Assembly: GCA_038230655.1 (NCBI GenBank)
Contig: JBBRMU010000010.1
Location: 1-44,496 of the forward strand
Origin: JBBRMU01 sp038230655
Lineage (GTDB): Bacteria > Patescibacteriota > Microgenomatia > UBA1406 > GWC2-37-13
Reading direction: 5' to 3'
DNA length: 44,496 nt
Part shown: positions 17,008 to 24,503 of the stretch, piece after piece
Layout: each line of letters starts with the position of its first letter
Position numbering within the stretch: position 1 is the stretch's first letter
Notes under the pieces: generated by a model
Told to the model about the DNA's origin: nothing
What the model saw: only the letters and a program-made list of their open reading frames with translations
The model's database searches: none
Position numbers and translations under genes: made by a program

Positions 17008-17142
17008 AGTTTTACTAAATAAGGCTCGGCATGAGTCTGTCTGCTCCGTGGGCGTGCTCACTCGTTTGGAAGTTGCGCACAACCCAAGTCGCTGCCATTC
17101 TCCTTGTCATCGCTTTATTATAAATGAATAGCATATAAATAT

Positions 17143-18204
17143 ATGGTCAATTTTTTAGAAAGTATCAAGAAAATTAAGCTGCCATTTATCTCGTCCATGT
17201 CCCTATACTTTGATTTAGGCACAGCAAATACCCGTATCGCCATCAAAGATAAAGGAATAGTCTTGAAAGAGCCAACCTATTTGGGATATAACTCAAAAAT
17301 CAAAGAGTATATTTTCTTTGGGAGCGAGGCAAAAACAATTGTCGGTAAAACTCCTGATTTTATTAAAATTACCCGCCCCTTAGCCAACGGAGTACTCTCA
17401 GATTTCGATGCTGAAGTCGCCTTAATTAAAAAATGCATTGAAAAGTCCGTAATGCCCTACTTTTCCCAAAATAAAATTTTCCGTCCTAGCATTAAAGCTG
17501 TTACCTGTGTCCCTTATATTGCAACCGAGATTGAAAGAAAGGCTGTCGAAGAAGCTCTTGTAAAAGCCGGATGTAACTATGTCTACATAATGGAGAAACC
17601 TCTCGCAACAGCAGCCGGGTGTGGCTTTGATATTTTTTCTCATCACCCTTACTTTATCATTGATCTAGGAGCGGGAGTTATAGAGCTCAGTATTATTAGT
17701 GGCGGTGGTATAGTATCCCAGAAAACCCTTAAAAACGCCGGTGACCATATGAATAAACTTATTGCCAACTACACCTACCTCAAACACAGTATGATACTCG
17801 GAGAGATGACCTGCGAAGAGCTAAAGACTACCCTTCTTAACTTTATGAATGAAGATGAGACAGGCACCGTCCGAGGCAAGTCACTCGAAACAGGGTTACC
17901 AAAATCAGTACGAATGAAAACAAATGATGTTAAAGAGTCTTTGGTAACTACTTTCAACCAGATTATAGACGCAGCTAAGGAACTCATTGAAGGCTCACCT
18001 CCTGAGGTTGCAGATGAGATATTTAATAATGGAATCATGTTGGCTGGAAATATCGCCAAAGTTAAGGGAATTGACCGTTTTTTTTCGCAAGAACTCAAAA
18101 TTGACACCCATATCTCTGAGTTTTATGGTGACTCGACTATTTACGGCCTGATGAATATTGATAAAAATCCTGATCAATTCTTTAAAATATTCGGGTATAA
18201 ATAA
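17143..18204 (+). CDS. MreB-like actin family protein
   Basis: The actin-fold landmarks are present: phosphate-1 YFDLGTANTRIAIKDKGIV, KITRPLANGVLSDFDAE, MEKPLATAAGCGF, phosphate-2 FIIDLGAGVIELSII, and adenosine loop GIMLAGNIAKVKGIDRF. The pattern and the 353-aa length fit MreB/Mbl, the filament that directs wall synthesis. Some loops deviate (GAGVIEL for GGGTTE, AGNIA for TGGGA), so this may be a paralogue with altered nucleotide use. It sits between a possible glycan ligase and the prepilin array and just 51 bp before the first array gene; a link to pilus placement is possible but not shown. Confidence 0.85.
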   Translation: MVNFLESIKKIKLPFISSMSLYFDLGTANTRIAIKDKGIVLKEPTYLGYNSKIKEYIFFGSEAKTIVGKTPDFIKITRPLANGVLSDFDAEVALIKKCIEKSVMPYFSQNKIFRPSIKAVTCVPYIATEIERKAVEEALVKAGCNYVYIMEKPLATAAGCGFDIFSHHPYFIIDLGAGVIELSIISGGGIVSQKTLKNAGDHMNKLIANYTYLKHSMILGEMTCEELKTTLLNFMNEDETGTVRGKSLETGLPKSVRMKTNDVKESLVTTFNQIIDAAKELIEGSPPEVADEIFNNGIMLAGNIAKVKGIDRFFSQELKIDTHISEFYGDSTIYGLMNIDKNPDQFFKIFGYK

Positions 18205-18219
18205 AGACTTCAGCCTCTC

Positions 18220-18248
18220 TTGACATCTGGGCACAAATCGGCTACATT
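18220..18248 (+). promoter_or_regulatory. Leaderless promoter, prepilin array gene 1
   Basis: TTGACA (18220-18225), 17-bp spacer, TACATT (18243-18248), 7 nt, ATG at 18256. Confidence 0.75.
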
Positions 18249-18255
18249 TAAAACT

Positions 18256-18807
18256 ATGAAGAGAGGTTTTACTATTCTTGAGCTAATTGTTGTCATGACA
18301 ATAATGGGTCTGATACTCACGGTAGGTCTATCATCTTATTTTAACTCCTTGTCGCGATCTCGGGACGGAAAACGGAAGTCAGATATAAAAGCTATACAGG
18401 TCGCTTTGGAGTTATATCATGAAAAAAACCATGAGTATCCAAAGGCTGCCGCAGATAAATGGTTTAAAAGTACCGATAGTCTATTATGGATTCCCGGATT
18501 AACCTCAGAGTATATCCGCCAAATGCCAATTGACCCGCTTAATAATGGAGGAGATGCCCCTGAGACAGGTCCACCTTTTAACTTTGCGTATTATTACTAT
18601 AGCTATAAGTCACCCACCTACTGTGATCAAAACGGCGGTGATTTTTATATCTTGACAACTCGATTGGAAAACCAAAATGATCAGGATACCTTCCCTTTCA
18701 AAGACACACTTATTACCAGAGATCCTGTCACAGGGAGCTGCGACTGGCCACATATAGCAACTGACCCACTTTGGGCACAGCATTTATATGTTGTAACCAA
18801 TCCGTAA
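18256..18807 (+). CDS. Prepilin, array copy 1
   Basis: Start MKRGFTILELIVVMTIMGLI is a class III signal with cleavage after G4. The mature part follows the array pattern: SRDGKRKSDIKAIQVALELY, W-x-P near WIPGLTSEYI, MPIDPLNNGG, a Tyr-rich FAYYYYSYKSP, DFYILTTRLENQNDQD, a C-terminal Cys-Trp (GSCDWP) and LYVVTNP at the end. Two Cys probably form one disulfide. A longer frame reaches 18220 but would include the promoter; the ATG at 18256 is chosen. It resembles GspG/PilA pilins; whether it is a major pilin or a variant copy is not known. Confidence 0.9.
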   Translation: MKRGFTILELIVVMTIMGLILTVGLSSYFNSLSRSRDGKRKSDIKAIQVALELYHEKNHEYPKAAADKWFKSTDSLLWIPGLTSEYIRQMPIDPLNNGGDAPETGPPFNFAYYYYSYKSPTYCDQNGGDFYILTTRLENQNDQDTFPFKDTLITRDPVTGSCDWPHIATDPLWAQHLYVVTNP

Positions 18808-18834
18808 TTTATTATTTAAAGACGAGATACTTAA

Positions 18835-19401
18835 ATGAAAAAAGGTTTTACTTTAATAGAATTAGTAGTCGTTATCGTAATTATCAGTATTCTGGCAACT
18901 TTTATTGGAGTATCCTATACAACCTCATTGCGACGAGGACGTGATGCAAGAAGAAAAGCTGACTTAAGACTCATCAAGAGTGCACTGGAGTCATACAGGC
19001 AAGACCATGGACATTACCCCGTAACCTTAGAATGGGAAACAAGTCCTCGCTCAACGAACTGGATACCGGTTGGAACGGGAGAAAATTTTGCTGACTATAT
19101 TAATCCTCTGCCAGTAGATCCAGAGAATAGAGAAGTCGGAGCTGGTGGTCCAACAACTCGGGGAAATTTCCTCTATGGCTATTATAGTGTTGACAATGGC
19201 ATACCGGCTCAACAAGAGGGAGACTGTACTGGGTTAAAAGCCGGTGAGTACTATATTTTGGCGACACATCTAGAAAACCCCCAAGATACTGACTCCAGAT
19301 CAATTACGCTATCCACAAAATTACCGTCATCACCCTGTACATGGCCTAGAGCAACTCCTCCTCCAGATGACCAAAGTGTATACGCAGTTAATAATGAGTA
19401 A
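18835..19401 (+). CDS. Prepilin, array copy 2
   Basis: Start MKKGFTLIELVVVIVIISIL, cleavage after G4. The mature protein repeats the array plan: GRDARRKADLRLIKSALESY, NWIPVGTGENF, LPVDPENREVG, FLYGYYSVDNG, Cys in GDCTGLKAGEYYILATHLEN (partly quoted), then SPCTWPRATPP and a YAVNNE end. The ATG is only 27 bp after copy 1 and has no clear -35/-10 pair of its own, so it may be read through from copy 1. It ends in NE instead of NP, the one departure in this motif. Confidence 0.9.
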   Translation: MKKGFTLIELVVVIVIISILATFIGVSYTTSLRRGRDARRKADLRLIKSALESYRQDHGHYPVTLEWETSPRSTNWIPVGTGENFADYINPLPVDPENREVGAGGPTTRGNFLYGYYSVDNGIPAQQEGDCTGLKAGEYYILATHLENPQDTDSRSITLSTKLPSSPCTWPRATPPPDDQSVYAVNNE

Positions 19402-19430
19402 TTATCTGCTAAGTAAAACCCAGAATATAA

Positions 19431-19459
19431 TTGACTTCACTCAGTAAATACTTTAAATT
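19431..19459 (+). promoter_or_regulatory. Leaderless promoter, prepilin array gene 3
   Basis: TTGACT (19431-19436), 17-bp spacer, TAAATT (19454-19459), 6 nt, ATG at 19466. Confidence 0.75.
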
Positions 19460-19465
19460 AATAGT

Positions 19466-20026
19466 ATGAAAAAAGGTTTTACTCTACTTGAGTTGCTTAT
19501 TGTGATGGTTATTATTGGATTCCTCATTACTATGTCAGGATTGGCCTATCAAGGAAGTCTTGTAAAGGCCAGAGATGCACGGAGAAAGGATGATTTGAGA
19601 AATATTCAGGTAGCACTGGAAACATATAAAAATGTAAATGGACATTATCCAGATACAGATACCAGATGCAGACCAGCACATAATTGGAAAATGAGCACTG
19701 ATACATGTGCCGGTGCTCCTCGATGGATTTCAGAATTAACTTCTACATATATTAAAACCCTCCCGATTGATCCAGTTAATACAGATGCATTAGATGCGAA
19801 TATTTTTCCTTATACGGTAGGTGAATTCGCATACGCATATCTGAGCTCTACAGGTGGTTTTGGATGTGATCTTACGGCGGGCGAGTATTATATACTTACT
19901 ACTCATCTAGAAAACCCTCAGGACAGAGAGCAGAGCCAGGGACCTTTTAAAATTAATGATACGTGTTTATTTCAAATGACAGGTAAAGGAGTATCAGAAG
20001 ATCTATATGTACTGATGAACCCTTAA
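19466..20026 (+). CDS. Prepilin, array copy 3
   Basis: Start MKKGFTLLELLIVMVIIGFL, cleavage after G4. The mature part has ARDARRKDDLRNIQVALETY, a Cys pair in the N-terminal third (TRCRPAH, DTCAGAP) that copies 1 and 2 lack, WISELTSTYIKTLPIDPVNT, FAYAYLSSTGGFGCDLTAGE, YYILTTHLENPQDREQ, and a C-terminal NDTCLFQ and LYVLMNP. With four Cys it can form two disulfides. It has its own promoter and a 64-bp spacer from copy 2. Confidence 0.9.
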   Translation: MKKGFTLLELLIVMVIIGFLITMSGLAYQGSLVKARDARRKDDLRNIQVALETYKNVNGHYPDTDTRCRPAHNWKMSTDTCAGAPRWISELTSTYIKTLPIDPVNTDALDANIFPYTVGEFAYAYLSSTGGFGCDLTAGEYYILTTHLENPQDREQSQGPFKINDTCLFQMTGKGVSEDLYVLMNP

Positions 20027-20044
20027 AATATCTCTTTTACTTTC

Positions 20045-20073
20045 TTGACTTATGCAGTTGAGTAGCTTAAATT
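20045..20073 (+). promoter_or_regulatory. Leaderless promoter, prepilin array gene 4
   Basis: TTGACT (20045-20050), 17-bp spacer, TAAATT (20068-20073), 6 nt, ATG at 20080. The boxes are identical to those of copy 3, though the spacers differ. Confidence 0.75.
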
Positions 20074-20079
20074 AATTAT

Positions 20080-20691
20080 ATGAAGAAAGGTTTTACCTTA
20101 CTTGAACTAATCATTGCCATTGGAATAATAGGCGTTTTAGCCTCATCTGCCGGTTTTGCCTATACAGGTTCCCTGCGTAGGGCTCGTGATGCAAGACGTA
20201 AATCAGATTTAAAGCAAATTCAAACTGCTTTAGAGCTTTATAAACAAGAATATGGAAAATATCCAATTTCAGATGCTGCCGTATCCGCTAACTGGCGGTT
20301 AAGCAGTCTGACAGGCCCATCAGACCCTATCCCATGGATTCCTCAGCTGGATGGCCGATTTATAACACATCTTCCTGTTGATCCTATTAATTCAGGTTTA
20401 TTACCTCCAAGTAGACAAAACGCTCCTGATGTGAATCAAGCACCAGAGACTAATTTCACCTACGGCTATGTTAGTAGTATCGTGTGGAACAACTCTGGAT
20501 GTGGTTTATCACTTTCTACTCTAACGCCAGGCAATTACTATATTTTGGCAACCCAATTAGAAGATATAAATGACCCAGAAGGACATAAAAATGCACTGGT
20601 ATCTAGAAATAATGATGATTCTGCAGACTGTTATTGGCCCAGAGATGGTAACCCCTTACCCTCAAATCTCTATATCCTCACCAGCCCTTAA
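20080..20691 (+). CDS. Prepilin, array copy 4
   Basis: Start MKKGFTLLELIIAIGIIGVL, cleavage after G4. The mature part contains ARDARRKSDLKQIQTALELY, IPWIPQLDGRFITHLPVDPI, a longer loop with Pro/Asn-rich sequence before FTYGYVSSIVW, NYYILATQLEDINDPEGHKN, Cys-Tyr-Trp (ADCYWPRDG) and LYILTSP at the end. At 203 aa it is the longest intact copy; the extra length is in the loop region that would face outward in a pilus. It has its own promoter. Confidence 0.9.
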   Translation: MKKGFTLLELIIAIGIIGVLASSAGFAYTGSLRRARDARRKSDLKQIQTALELYKQEYGKYPISDAAVSANWRLSSLTGPSDPIPWIPQLDGRFITHLPVDPINSGLLPPSRQNAPDVNQAPETNFTYGYVSSIVWNNSGCGLSLSTLTPGNYYILATQLEDINDPEGHKNALVSRNNDDSADCYWPRDGNPLPSNLYILTSP

Positions 20692-20737
20692 TCGGCCTTT
20701 CTACTTTCCGTTAAAAAGAAAGTCAATCTGACAAAAC

Positions 20738-20766
20738 TTTACAGCATATACAATTTGCCCTACAAT
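20738..20766 (+). promoter_or_regulatory. Leaderless promoter, prepilin array gene 5
   Basis: TTTACA (20738-20743), 17-bp spacer, TACAAT (20761-20766), 6 nt, ATG at 20773. Confidence 0.7.
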
Positions 20767-20772
20767 AAGAAT

Positions 20773-21352
20773 ATGAGAAAAGGTTTTACTATACTTGAAC
20801 TAATCATAGTTATTGGTATAATGAGCGCTTTAATTGCCTTTGCGGGTTTTAGTTATACCGGCACAGTGCGAAAATCCCGTGACGTTATACGAAAAGAAGA
20901 TATTAAAAGAATACAAATAGCATTAGAACTCTATAAAAATGAGAACGGACACTATCCGATCTCGAGTAATACATGCACCACTATCAAAGTATGGGAGTTG
21001 AGTAGTGATTTTCCTCCTCCTGCTCCACCCCCGAATGGAATATGTCTTGCCAACTGGATACCTGAGCTAGACTCAAAATATATTACTAATCTTCCAAGAG
21101 ATCCTATTAATAATACAACTCTCTCCTTTAGCCTCTAATCGATTTGGTTATGGGTATTACAGTCTTACTTCATCGGTTGAAGATCCTCTTTTACCTTGTG
21201 CAGGTGTGAAAGCAGGTCAATTTTATGTTTTAGTAAGTAGATTAGAAAATGCAAATGATCCTGATGCAGGGAATACTATTACCATATATAATCCCTATGG
21301 TCCATCCTGTACTCACACTTGGGCTGGTGTTTATTCTGTCACAAATCCTTAA
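20773..21352 (+). pseudogene. Prepilin, array copy 5, interrupted by a frameshift
   Basis: The first frame starts MRKGFTILELIIVIGIMSAL (cleavage after G4) and follows the array pattern to LPRDPINNTTL, then stops at 21136-21138. From about 21121 the +1 frame continues the family plan without a break: SPLASNRFGYGYYSLTSS, GQFYVLVSRLENANDPDAG, SCTHTW and a YSVTNP end at 21352. The switch lies in a short CT run (21119-21125 region); one extra CT unit, or one base less, would restore the full 190-odd aa protein. This may be a real phase change, a dead copy or an assembly error. The promoter is intact. Confidence 0.85.
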
Positions 21353-21448
21353 ACATATTTGAGTATCTCACACTTTACATTCTTCCATTAAAAAGATATA
21401 ATCATAATTAGTTCTACGATACTTCTTCAACTTAATGTCAATTCACGA

Positions 21449-21477
21449 TTGACAATTAAAGCGGATTTATATAAAAT
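21449..21477 (+). promoter_or_regulatory. Promoter of the 16S rRNA gene
   Basis: TTGACA (21449-21454), 17-bp spacer, TAAAAT (21472-21477) about 120 bp before the mature 16S. The -35 sits inside an imperfect inverted repeat (TGTCAAT at 21436-21442, ATTGACA at 21448-21454). TTGACAATTAAAGC recurs at 21510-21523 without a good -10. The leader holds small hairpins, for example CGGGT/ACCCG and GTCC/GGAC between 21544 and 21576. Confidence 0.65.
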
Positions 21478-21596
21478 GACTTTGCTCTCTTAGAAGAGTA
21501 GAGTGTACTTTGACAATTAAAGCTATGCAATTGAATCTGGTAGTCGGGTTAGGACCCGCCCAAGTCCGTAAGGACAAAGGGGGGCCTAAACACAAT

Positions 21597-23104
21597 TTTT
21601 TTAAGAGTTTGATCCTGGCTCAGGATGAATGCTAGCGGTGTGCCTGAGATATGCAAGTCGAGCGACCCTTTAACCGCAAGGTTAAAGGGAGCGGCGGACG
21701 GCTGAGTAACACGTAGGAATCTGCCCCTATCCGGAGGATAGCTCACCGAAAGGTGAGGTAATACTCCATAGTCTAAGCCTAGCTTAGTAAAGATTTATCG
21801 GGAAGGGATGAGCCTGCGGCCTATCAGGTAGTTGGTGGGGTAATAGCCTACCAAGCCTATGACGGGTAGCTAATCTGGGAGGATGATTAGCCAGAGGGGG
21901 ACTGAGACACGGCCCCCACTCCTACGGGAGGCAGCAATCAGGAATAGTCGGCAATGGGCGCAAGCCTGACCGCGCGACACCGCGTGTGGGATGAAGTTCG
22001 AAAGAGCGTAAACCACTGTGGTAGGGAAAGAAGTTCCGCAAGGAATTGACGGTACCCTACTAGAAAGTAGCCGCTAACTGCGTGCCAGAAGCGTCGGTAA
22101 CACGTGGGCTACAAGCATTATCCGGTCTTATTGGGCGTAAAGGGTCGCGTAGGTGGTTTGAAAAGTTATCTTCTAAATCTCCATGCTCAACATGGATTAA
22201 GGAGATAATACTCTCAAACTAGAGTTTTCTTTAGGGCGATTGGAACTGAAGGAGGAGTAGTGAAATGCGTTGATACCTTCGGGAACACTAGTGGCGAAGG
22301 CGAATCGCTGGAAGAAGACTGACACTGAGGCACGAAAGCTAGGGGAGCGAAGCAGATTAGAGACCTGCGTAGTCCTAGCCCTAAACTAATGCTTGCTAGC
22401 TGCATCTTTTTTCATTTATTTGAAATCAGGTGTGGCGAAGATAACTCGTTAAGCAAGCCGCCTGGGGAGTACGGTCGCAAGGCTAAAACTCAAAGGAATT
22501 GGCGGGGAGGCACACAACCAGTGGAACATGTGGTTCAATTTGATACGAACCAAAGAACCTCACCAGGGATTGACATGCTAGAGTTCTATGCCTAAGAAAC
22601 TAGGCAAATCCGCAAGGAGACTAGCACAGGTGCTGCATGGCTGTCGTCAGTTCGTTCCGTGAGGAGTGCCCTTAAGTGGGACAACGAACGCAACCCCTAT
22701 CTTATGTTAAATATGTCATAAGAGACTGCCTCGATATTTTATCGGGGAGGAAGGCGGGGCAGACGTCAAGTCAGCATGGTCCTTATACCCTGGGCCACAC
22801 ACATGTTACAATGAGGAGAAACAATGAGCCTTGCCAACCTGTAAAGGTGAGCAAATCTCCGAAATCTTCTCTCAGTAGGGATTGAGGTCTGCAACTCGAC
22901 CTCATGAACCCGGAATTGGTAGTAATCGCGGGTCAGCTACACCGCGGTGAATACGTTCTTGCCTCTTGCACACACCGCCCGTCAAACCAACAAAGTCGGG
23001 AGAATTTGAACTCCCACGTAAGCGGGAGGAGGATTTTTTTGGCGATGAGGGTTAAGTCGTAACAAGGTATCCGTACTGGAAGGTGCGGATGGATCACCTC
23101 CTTT
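21597..23104 (+). rRNA. rrs: 16S ribosomal RNA
   Basis: The small-subunit rRNA is recognised by AGAGTTTGATCCTGGCTCAG near 21604, CTCCTACGGGAGGCAGCA near 21921, the 530 loop at 22082-22100, GGATTAG-type 790 hairpin, CAAAGGAATTGGCGGG, GCATGGCTGTCGTCAG, CACACACCGCCCGTCA and AAGTCGTAACAAGGTA, ending GGATCACCTCCTTTC with an intact anti-Shine-Dalgarno sequence. Length of about 1.5 kb is normal and no intron is seen. The 530 loop reads GTGCCAGAAGCGTCGGTAA and the 790 region ATTAGAGACCTGCGTAGTCC, both departing from bacterial consensus with compensating changes. No 23S, 5S or spacer tRNA follows. Ends are set by analogy to E. coli and may be off by a few bases. Confidence 0.97.
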
Positions 23105-23299
23105 CTTTTTTTCTTTAGAATTAGTTGGCAAGCCGAAAGGTTAGCTGATGGATTCTTACACTGTCAATTAGATAGTGATTTTCTTCATAGTAAAGAAAAT
23201 GAAACTAGAATATGAACTAGTTACAAATACATATACGGATACGTTTCCTCGGAAATAGTATTCCTAACCCGTCTATCTTGTTTAATTGCAGCCTTTAAT
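23105..23299 (+). other. Post-16S transcribed spacer without genes
   Basis: Between the 16S 3' end and the terminator at 23301 no tRNA, 23S or protein frame was found. The stretch has short possible hairpins (CACT...AGTG around 23159-23178) and is likely trimmed precursor RNA. Confidence 0.6.
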
Positions 23300-23300
23300 T

Positions 23301-23352
23301 AATCCTGGGAGTAGATCACTTCAATAAGTGCTTACTTTCCAGGATTTTTTTT
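23301..23352 (+). terminator. Terminator of the 16S transcription unit
   Basis: AATCCTGG (23301-23308) pairs with CCAGGATT (23339-23346), with inner pairs including CACTT (23317-23321) and AAGTG (23326-23330), followed by eight T. The last two T are also the first bases of the next gene's -35 box. Confidence 0.88.
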
Positions 23353-23379
23353 GACTAAAACATAGTTTTCTTGTATAAT
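23351..23379 (+). promoter_or_regulatory. Leaderless promoter of the gene at 23388
   Basis: TTGACT (23351-23356), 17-bp spacer, consensus TATAAT (23374-23379), 8 nt, ATG at 23388. It abuts the 16S terminator. Confidence 0.8.
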
Positions 23380-23387
23380 ACTCTCCT

Positions 23388-23894
23388 ATGACTAACGAAA
23401 CTTCACCTCAAACACCCACTTTAGCAGATATTGTAGCTCCAATGCTCAGAAATGAACTCCCAATTGACTCACTTCAAGACAAAAATAAAGTTGCCCAGAT
23501 AAGATTTCAGTTTGAAAGATCGTATCATAATGCTCAGTGTTATCTTATGCTTCATAATTCAGAATTTTATGAAAATCCAGTTGCTATCATAGAAAAAATG
23601 ACCCATAATATTAAACCTCATGAAAAAATTCACTTTTCAGAGGTAGGATTGCTGATTATTTCCGATGATAGATCTTTACAGACTCTAAACGAGCTCTCTC
23701 CTGAAGACCCTACAGACTATAGAGGTCTACTTCTTCTTCGTACTTTAGAAGATCATATCCAACTTCAAATGGCACGAATATCTAGCGCCCATTTTAACCA
23801 CAATGAAGAACGAGAAGATACTATCAATCGTGCTGAAGAGAAATTATATGAACTCCTCAGTTTTAGGAAAACTCTACTAGAATTTTATAAGTAA
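23388..23894 (+). CDS. Hypothetical soluble protein, 168 aa
   Basis: I do not recognise this protein. It has no signal peptide or membrane helix and is acidic, with a predicted helical character throughout. Parts rich in charged residues include RFQFERSYHNAQCYLML, TLEDHIQLQMARISSAHF and a C-terminal helix with AEEKLYELLSFRKTLLEFYK. There is one Cys. It has a consensus promoter directly behind the 16S terminator and is probably leaderless and monocistronic. Codon use and composition match the neighbours. No function is proposed. Confidence 0.75.
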   Translation: MTNETSPQTPTLADIVAPMLRNELPIDSLQDKNKVAQIRFQFERSYHNAQCYLMLHNSEFYENPVAIIEKMTHNIKPHEKIHFSEVGLLIISDDRSLQTLNELSPEDPTDYRGLLLLRTLEDHIQLQMARISSAHFNHNEEREDTINRAEEKLYELLSFRKTLLEFYK

Positions 23895-23981
23895 CTTTAC
23901 TTGATGAGTAAATCATTCTGTTCTTTTTCCTTAGGAAAATAGCATCAAGTAATCTTCTCATAATTATATTAGAATTTCGTT

Positions 23982-24503
23982 ATGAAACTGATTCTTGGAA
24001 CCGAGAGCCCTCTCAAAAAGAAAGCCATACAAAATGTTCTTGCAGAATTCAAAGTAAAAAAACTCCTCAAAGAAGAAGTCGTGATTGTATCTAAAAAAGT
24101 TAACCATGATCTTCCTATAACACCTTTCGAAGACGAAACTTTCTCCTATGCCAAAAAACGCGTTGACATGCTCATCTCAAAAAACACAGACGAAGGAGAT
24201 TTTTTTATCGGCCTGGAAAGCGGACTCATTAAAAGACATGATATATGGTTTGAGGAGTGTTGGGCAGTTATATCGAATAAAAAACATACATTCTTTTACG
24301 GATACTCAAGTGGCCTTTCACTGCCTGAGGTGATCGTCAAAAGAATGAAAGAAGGCGAGAGACACTATGAAATAGTCAATGAATTAAGTGATGGTAATCC
24401 AGGTAAAGAGACTTGGGCTGTTTATACAAAAGGTACTATATTAAGAACTCAAAGTATTGAAGAATCATTCAGAAATGCGTTTTACTATGCCCTCACTTCA
24501 TAA
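23982..24503 (+). CDS. yjjX: Inosine/xanthosine triphosphatase (DUF84/YjjX family)
   Basis: The protein has the fold signature of house-cleaning purine NTPases: ILGTESPLKKKAIQNVLAEF at the start (T/S-x-N/S-P-x-K), FEDETFSYAKKRVDML, and the strong DUF84 block FFIGLESGL...WFEECWAVI. These enzymes remove ITP and XTP from the nucleotide pool, requiring Mg or Mn. The expected Asn of the N-P-x-K motif is Ser here (ESPLK), a minor change. At 173 aa it is of family length. TAGAAT lies 6 nt before the ATG, but no clear -35 is seen. Its 3' end overlaps a decayed gene on the other strand. Confidence 0.85.
   Translation: MKLILGTESPLKKKAIQNVLAEFKVKKLLKEEVVIVSKKVNHDLPITPFEDETFSYAKKRVDMLISKNTDEGDFFIGLESGLIKRHDIWFEECWAVISNKKHTFFYGYSSGLSLPEVIVKRMKEGERHYEIVNELSDGNPGKETWAVYTKGTILRTQSIEESFRNAFYYALTS

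Noticed and set aside
21549..22885. Open frames within the 16S region on both strands
   Set aside because: They lie inside conserved rRNA sequence and encode no recognisable protein.
21597..23104. Intron or large insertion in 16S, common in CPR
   Set aside because: Total length is about 1.5 kb and all core blocks are at normal spacing.
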